A DNA stretch of 23,697 nt from a virus. The notes beneath the pieces are model-generated. The model was not told the origin of the DNA and did not search any database. It worked only from the letters and a program-made list of their open reading frames with translations. This document shows, piece by piece, positions 19,438-23,697 of the stretch; position 1 is the stretch's first letter; every line of letters starts with the position of its first letter. Location of the stretch: positions 1 through 23,697 of IMG/VR virus record IMGVR_UViG_3300042868_004720. The stretch is one strand, 5' to 3'. Made by a program: the position numbers and the translations under genes.

Positions 19438-21629
19438 TGGCACAAGAAGAAATAATATTTAAAGTAGGAGTTGATACAGGCACCGCGAAAAGTGATGTTG
19501 ACAAAGTAGGTGATTCAGTTGAAAACGTAGGTAAGGAAACTAAGAAAACAGCTGGCTCATTTACTTCATTAAGAAAGGAGTTAAAGGACCTTACTATTCA
19601 GTTGCAAAACTTAGACCCTGCATCAAAAGAGTTTGAAAAGGTAGCACAAAGGGCTGGTCAAATTAAAGAACAAATGCGTGGAGTTGCGGATGCAATTAAC
19701 GACGCCGACCCTGAAGTATTTGGGGGTAAGTTTCAACGAACTGCCGAAGGAATTGCAGGAGCTTTCTCAGCGGTAACAGGCGCACAGGCTTTATTCGGTC
19801 AACAATCTGAAGAAATAGAAAAGCAAATGTTAAAAGTTCAAGGTGCTATTGCTTTAACGCAAGGTATTAGTGCAATGAAAGAATTGAGAAACGACGCTAC
19901 CGATTTAGCAAAAGATCTTAAAACAAAACTTATTACTGCTTTTCAATCTTTAAATGCCACACAAATGGCAAATGCTAAAGATTTAGGAACTATGACAACG
20001 TTACAAAAGGCTTATAATGTTGTGGTGGGTAGTTCAACTGGTGTATTAAAAAACCTTAGAATTGCTTTAGCAGCGACAGGAATAGGTGCTTTGATACTTG
20101 CTGTAGGTTATTTGATTGCAAATTTTGACAAGCTTAAAGGTTCGATGAGTCAAAGTTTAACCAATGCAAAGAACTTTGAACAATCAACAACAAGACAAGC
20201 CGAAGCGGCAAGGTATGCAAGTGATAATTTTGCGGAGTATGAAAGAACATTAAAACGTTTAGGTTATACAGAAGAAGAAATTAGCAATAAAAGAAAAGCA
20301 CGTTTTAAAGATGCTATCGATAAAACAGAAAAAGAAATTGGAGCTTCAAGAAAAGTTTACGATGAACAATTAAAGAATTTAAAAATAGTTGAAGTCTTTG
20401 ATAAGATAGGTTTTAATGCTACAGGTCGTTTATTATTTGGCGATGAAGAAACAGCAAAAGCACAACAACAAAAAGTTAAAGAATTAAATCAAACTTTAAC
20501 TAAGCTTAAGAATGATCAATTTGATTATAATGCACAAATAAAAGCAGATAGGCAAAAAGATTTAGAAGACCAAAAAGCAAAATCAAAACAGGCAAATGAT
20601 GAAGCTATAAACAAACAAAAAGAACGTAGAGCAAGACTTAAAGCAGAAGCCGAAAAAGAAGCTCAAGAACGTTTAAACTTACAACGTAAATTAGAAGATT
20701 TAACAGTTGCCAATATTGACGATGTAAACACACGTGAGATAATGTCTTTGAAATTAAAGCATGACCGCGAACGCGAAGAGCTTATCAAACAATATGAAGG
20801 TAAAAAAGGCTTAAAGGAAAAGTACGATGCTTTAATGTTAGAGTTGGATGTTCAACAAGAAAATGAAAGAGCTGAATTAAAGAAACAACAAGAACAAGCT
20901 CAAACAGAAAATGATAAAGCTAAAAAAGAAAAAGAAAACTTAGATAAACGTTCACAACTCGAAGCGGAGTTAATTAGAGCAGATGAAGATTTTAATTTAA
21001 AACAACAAAAAAGAATTGAATTAGAGAATTTAGATTACGAACAAAAGAAAGCAAATACAGAGCTAACAAATGGTGAGCAACTATTACTTAAAGCACAACA
21101 CGAAGCGAACATTAATGCAATAAATGATGAGTCTGCAGAACGCCAAAAACAAACAGATTTAGCTTTACAAGAGTCTAAGAAAGAATTAATGAATGCGGTG
21201 GGTAGTATTTTCGGAGAGCTTGCTGGAATGTCTAAACAAGCATCTGGAATTCAAAAAGCTTTCGCTATTACTCAGGTTGCTATTGATACGGCAACGGCTT
21301 TATCTGGTTTAACAGCTATATCATTTAGCCCTACAAATGGGGATAATGTGGTTAACCCATTTGGTCCATATATTAAATTAGCAACAGGTACTGCAAAAAT
21401 TATTGCTAATATGTCAAGAGTAAAATCAATATTAGGAAGTGGTGTAAGTGTACAACCGCCACAAATAGGTGGTGCAAATGCTAATTTAGGAGTAGGTGCA
21501 AATAATGCAACACAAGGCACGCAAACGCAAGTTAATGCACAAAGCACCTATAAGGTTGTAGTAGTTGACTCAGATATCACTAAAATGCAAGAAAAGACGA
21601 AAAAAACTGAATTAATTTCTACTATTTAA
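19437..21629 (+). CDS. tail tape measure protein
   Basis: A 730-residue protein that sets tail length and helps DNA delivery. The N-terminus has the typical V-G-V-D-T-G-T-A-K-S-D-V-D-K-V start. A hydrophobic segment at about 205-228 (A-L-A-A-T-G-I-G-A-L-I-L-A-V-G) could insert in the membrane. A long K/E/Q-rich coiled coil covers about 370-560, and a second hydrophobic stretch lies at about 590-630. At about 1.5 angstroms per residue it implies a tail of about 110 nm, as in siphoviruses. It comes after the fibre and before the head genes, unlike the usual order in which it precedes the tail tip. Confidence 0.85.
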   Translation: MAQEEIIFKVGVDTGTAKSDVDKVGDSVENVGKETKKTAGSFTSLRKELKDLTIQLQNLDPASKEFEKVAQRAGQIKEQMRGVADAINDADPEVFGGKFQRTAEGIAGAFSAVTGAQALFGQQSEEIEKQMLKVQGAIALTQGISAMKELRNDATDLAKDLKTKLITAFQSLNATQMANAKDLGTMTTLQKAYNVVVGSSTGVLKNLRIALAATGIGALILAVGYLIANFDKLKGSMSQSLTNAKNFEQSTTRQAEAARYASDNFAEYERTLKRLGYTEEEISNKRKARFKDAIDKTEKEIGASRKVYDEQLKNLKIVEVFDKIGFNATGRLLFGDEETAKAQQQKVKELNQTLTKLKNDQFDYNAQIKADRQKDLEDQKAKSKQANDEAINKQKERRARLKAEAEKEAQERLNLQRKLEDLTVANIDDVNTREIMSLKLKHDREREELIKQYEGKKGLKEKYDALMLELDVQQENERAELKKQQEQAQTENDKAKKEKENLDKRSQLEAELIRADEDFNLKQQKRIELENLDYEQKKANTELTNGEQLLLKAQHEANINAINDESAERQKQTDLALQESKKELMNAVGSIFGELAGMSKQASGIQKAFAITQVAIDTATALSGLTAISFSPTNGDNVVNPFGPYIKLATGTAKIIANMSRVKSILGSGVSVQPPQIGGANANLGVGANNATQGTQTQVNAQSTYKVVVVDSDITKMQEKTKKTELISTI

Positions 21630-21663
21630 AATCTAATCATTAAATTTGACTAAAATCTAATCA
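21627..21663 (+). repeat. 13-base direct repeat before the head genes
   Basis: AAAATCTAATCAT occurs at 21627-21639 and again at 21651-21663, 24 bases apart, in the only real gap between virion genes. The spacing is close to two helical turns. It may be a regulator site or the remnant of a duplication. Confidence 0.6.
21640..21647 (+). promoter_or_regulatory. possible -7 box of a head-gene promoter
   Basis: TAAATTTG matches TAnnTTTG and lies between the two direct repeats, with an expected +1 near 21653. No TTG is found about 18 bases upstream, so this is a weak or activator-dependent candidate. Confidence 0.3.
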
Positions 21664-21666
21664 TAA

Positions 21667-22188
21667 ATGTTACCTTTTTTTGAATTAGTTGTGAATGAAA
21701 ACGATGAAACAGGAGTTGACTTTAACTCTTTTGTTTTAAGACCAGCTCACAATAAACCTTATTTTGCTTTCAATAAGGACGTGAAAGAACACTTTGTTTT
21801 TAATGAAGAAAAAAGAATTGTAACAGGTGTTATGATTTCAGCTAATACACCAATTTATAGAAGTAATCCAGATCGTTACGTATTGTTTAAACCTAAAACT
21901 ATAAAGATTATTCGTGAGAAAAATAAAAAGTTAGGCTTTGCAAACAACGTGAATATCGAACACGACTCAAATAGAGTAATAGAAGGTGTTAGAATGTTGT
22001 CCGATTACATAATTACCGATTTAAAACAAATACCTAAACAATTCGCATCTTTTAATTTACAAGTTGGTACATGGATTCGCTCGTACAAAGTTGACAATCC
22101 TACAATTTGGAATAAAATTAAAAAGGGTGAGTTTAGTGGGTATAGTGTTGAAGGCTTATTCGAACAAATAGAACTTAAACTAAAATAA
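21667..22188 (+). CDS. prohead protease, XkdF-like serine peptidase
   Basis: A 173-residue protein of the XkdF/S78-like prohead protease type, which processes the scaffold and capsid during head maturation. Visible are D-E-T-G-V-D-F-N-S-F-V-L (13-24), R-I-V-T-G-V-M-I-S-A-N-T-P-I-Y-R (50-65), the N-I-E-H-D motif with likely catalytic H99, G-T-W-I-R-S-Y-K-V (134-142), and G-E-F-S-G-Y-S-V-E-G with likely nucleophile S160. It directly precedes the scaffold-like and capsid genes, the expected order for a head module. Confidence 0.85.
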   Translation: MLPFFELVVNENDETGVDFNSFVLRPAHNKPYFAFNKDVKEHFVFNEEKRIVTGVMISANTPIYRSNPDRYVLFKPKTIKIIREKNKKLGFANNVNIEHDSNRVIEGVRMLSDYIITDLKQIPKQFASFNLQVGTWIRSYKVDNPTIWNKIKKGEFSGYSVEGLFEQIELKLK

Positions 22189-22195
22189 AATAAAT

Positions 22196-22684
22196 ATGAA
22201 CAAACAAGTAAAATCTATTTTCGATTTCTTTAAAAAAGAAGATGAAGTAAAGATTACATTTTCAGAAGTTCAAACAATTGACGGTATCACTTTATTCTAT
22301 GAAGGTGACTTGGCTGTTGGAACTCCTGTTTTTGTATTAGATGCGGAAAACAACCAAATACCAGCTCCAGAAGGTGACTTCCAAGTTGAGTATGAAGAAA
22401 AGGTATGGGTTGTATCTGTAGATGTAAACGGAGTTATTACTGCATTAGAAGAAGTAATGACTGAAGAAACTCCAGAGCCAACACCAGCTCCTGAGATGAT
22501 GTCTAAAGAAGAATTTTCGTCTATGACTGAAAAGATTATCAATGATATTGATGAGAGATTCAAAGCATTAGAAGACAAATTCAATGAGTTGGCAAATGTA
22601 AAAGATTCTAAATTCAAAGACGAAAGAAAAAAAGTTGAAGAGTTCAAATCTTTAACTGTGAAAGAAATATTAACTAAAAAATAA
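22196..22684 (+). CDS. putative scaffolding protein
   Basis: A 162-residue acidic protein. Residues about 18-80 form a small beta domain (V-Q-T-I-D-G-I-T-L-F-Y-E-G-D-L-A-V-G-T-P-V-F-V-L). They are followed by a proline/glutamate-rich linker (T-P-E-P-T-P-A-P) and a C-terminal coiled coil (about 105-155), the kind of helical tail through which scaffolds bind capsid subunits. It sits between the protease and the major capsid gene, with short A-rich gaps of seven and eight bases, as scaffolds do. The function is inferred from position and architecture. A head decoration protein is the alternative. Confidence 0.6.
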   Translation: MNKQVKSIFDFFKKEDEVKITFSEVQTIDGITLFYEGDLAVGTPVFVLDAENNQIPAPEGDFQVEYEEKVWVVSVDVNGVITALEEVMTEETPEPTPAPEMMSKEEFSSMTEKIINDIDERFKALEDKFNELANVKDSKFKDERKKVEEFKSLTVKEILTKK

Positions 22685-22692
22685 AAAACAAA

Positions 22693-23661
22693 ATGAGATT
22701 ACAAAAAACACTAAAAGAAAAATTTGGATACGATGTATCTGGTTTAGCAGCGTGGAAAGATAACAACCTTCCTAACATCACTGCAGATTTATTATCTACT
22801 TCTACTTTCTTAGACAAATTAATGTTAGAAGAGGGTGTGAAAGGTTCGAGAGAAATTGCTCTTTTATCTTCATCTGTAGCGTTACAAGCTAAAGCTGCAT
22901 GTACACCATCTCCAGATGGTTCTGTAGTATTTACTGAAAAGGTTTTAACTACTAAGCCACTTTATATGGGTGTTGAGTTTTGTAATGAAACTTTGAACAC
23001 TAAAATGACTCAGGTGTTGAACGCTTTAGGAATGAAGAACCAAGAAGGACAATTGCCAGCGCCACTTGAAACTATCTTAATGGCTTACTTAACTAAGATG
23101 TTACAGAAGAAAGCTGAGAGATTAGTTTGGTTAGGAGACACTGCATCTTTAGATCCAGATTTAGTTCACTTTGATGGTTTAGTTAAAGCATTGAAAGCCG
23201 ACACTGCTGTATTGAAAACTACTACTACATACGCAACTTTAACTTCTACAAACGCGTATGATGCTGCATACGAAGTGTTCACTAAAATACCTGCTGAGAT
23301 TTTTGACAACCAAATGGATATCGCTCTTTACACAGGACGTACTGAAGCATTGAACATTATTGCTGCGTGGAATACTTCTAACCCTTACGATCGTATTCAA
23401 CCAGTTAACGAAGGTGGTGCTTTAAGATTCACTTTGCCACAAACTAACGTTGAAGTGTTAACCGTACCATCTTTGGATGCATCAAACGAAATCTTTGCTG
23501 TACCTGTATCATTGGTATTCTTAGGTACTGATTCAAGAGAAGATGAAAATTTCGATATCAAATACGATTCTTACAACGAGAAATTAAAAGTTGATACTTC
23601 TTTCAGATTAGGAGTTCAATATGTATTCCCACAATATTTCGTAAGAGTAAAAAGAGCTTAA
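22693..23661 (+). CDS. major capsid protein
   Basis: A 322-residue protein that builds the phage head, of a type common in Bacteroidota phages and presumed to have the HK97 fold. Recognisable are the N-terminal Y-D-V-S-G-L-A-A-W region, a long helical stretch with K-K-A-E-R-L-V-W-L-G-D-T (the spine-helix region), the Y-D-A-A-Y-E-V-F segment, and a beta-rich C-terminal part with V-L-T-V-P-S-L, then S-F-R-L-G-V-Q-Y-V-F-P-Q-Y-F-V. Codon use is more regular than in early genes (many CCA, GGT, TCT), as in highly expressed genes. It is followed by a terminator. Confidence 0.88.
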   Translation: MRLQKTLKEKFGYDVSGLAAWKDNNLPNITADLLSTSTFLDKLMLEEGVKGSREIALLSSSVALQAKAACTPSPDGSVVFTEKVLTTKPLYMGVEFCNETLNTKMTQVLNALGMKNQEGQLPAPLETILMAYLTKMLQKKAERLVWLGDTASLDPDLVHFDGLVKALKADTAVLKTTTTYATLTSTNAYDAAYEVFTKIPAEIFDNQMDIALYTGRTEALNIIAAWNTSNPYDRIQPVNEGGALRFTLPQTNVEVLTVPSLDASNEIFAVPVSLVFLGTDSREDENFDIKYDSYNEKLKVDTSFRLGVQYVFPQYFVRVKRA

Positions 23662-23672
23662 TTATTAACATT

Positions 23673-23695
23673 GGGGAGCTAATCACTCCCCTTTT
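23673..23695 (+). terminator. intrinsic terminator after the capsid gene
   Basis: GGGGAG (23673-23678) pairs with CTCCCC (23686-23691) across a seven-base loop, and four T residues follow before the window ends. It would limit transcription past the capsid gene and help define the 3' end of an abundant message. Confidence 0.8.
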
Positions 23696-23697
23696 AA

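Noticed and set aside
22297-22647. A 116-codon open frame on the minus strand.
   Set aside because: It is the shadow of the scaffold-like gene: serine-rich low-complexity translation opposite GAA/AAA-rich codons.
1-23697. CRISPR arrays, insertion sequences, integrase or repressor genes, diversity-generating retroelement.
   Set aside because: No regularly spaced repeats, transposase, recombinase, repressor or reverse transcriptase was seen on either strand.

Overview
The window is a contiguous piece of a tailed double-stranded DNA phage (siphovirus-like) genome. The likely host is a member of the Bacteroidota, most probably a flavobacterium. The reasons are: every credible gene lies on the + strand, tightly packed with ATGA/TAATG overlaps; the DNA is very AT-rich; start codons are preceded by A-rich stretches rather than Shine-Dalgarno sequences; promoters have the Bacteroidota form (TAnnTTTG with a TTG-type -33 box); and several families are typical of that phylum's phages (DUF3127, DUF6291-like initiator, Bacteroidota-type capsid protein). 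No integrase, repressor or tRNA is visible.

Layout. 1-1228: 3' part of a DNA methyltransferase (frame open to the left edge) and a small lipoprotein, closed by a terminator. 1229-1533: the only long non-coding stretch, with palindromes, a strong promoter and a structured leader RNA that ends in a T-run. 1534-5725: replication and recombination (initiator-like protein, T7 gp4-like primase-helicase, small orphans, a second structured leader RNA, an HNH homing endonuclease and NinG). 5790-7653: recombination accessories from their own promoter (two orphans, ERF annealing protein, Gp157, an exported RlpA-like barrel protein). 7820-10232: nucleotide metabolism and ssDNA (ThyX, two orphans, DUF3127 SSB-like protein, MazG-type pyrophosphohydrolase, small basic ORFs), closed by a terminator. 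10319-12775: a small, nearly leaderless ORF, a membrane protein, a HAD-like phosphatase and both terminase subunits. 12753-19437: a probable tail chaperone with a -1 frameshift, a neck-type protein, two large tail proteins, a DUF1566-like protein and a fibre. 19437-23661: tape measure, XkdF-like prohead protease, scaffold-like protein and major capsid protein, closed by a terminator at the right edge.

How it works together: promoters at about 1386, 4539, 5760, 7790 and 10307 divide the early region into modules for replication, recombination and dNTP supply, followed by packaging and virion genes. The tail genes precede the head genes, the tape measure follows the fibre, and no portal or recognisable tail-tube gene is in view.

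Most unusual features: two leader RNAs (about 1399-1490 and 4551-4627) that share an a-b-a'-b' (pseudoknot-capable) arrangement of inverted repeats with different stem sequences, each starting near a promoter +1 and ending in a terminator-like T-run before a gene; a third crossing inverted-repeat region at 7653-7755; and a nine-T slippery site inside the probable tail chaperone gene. Several short genes (6721-6873, 9283-9426, 10065-10232, 10319-10411) were read directly from the bases.
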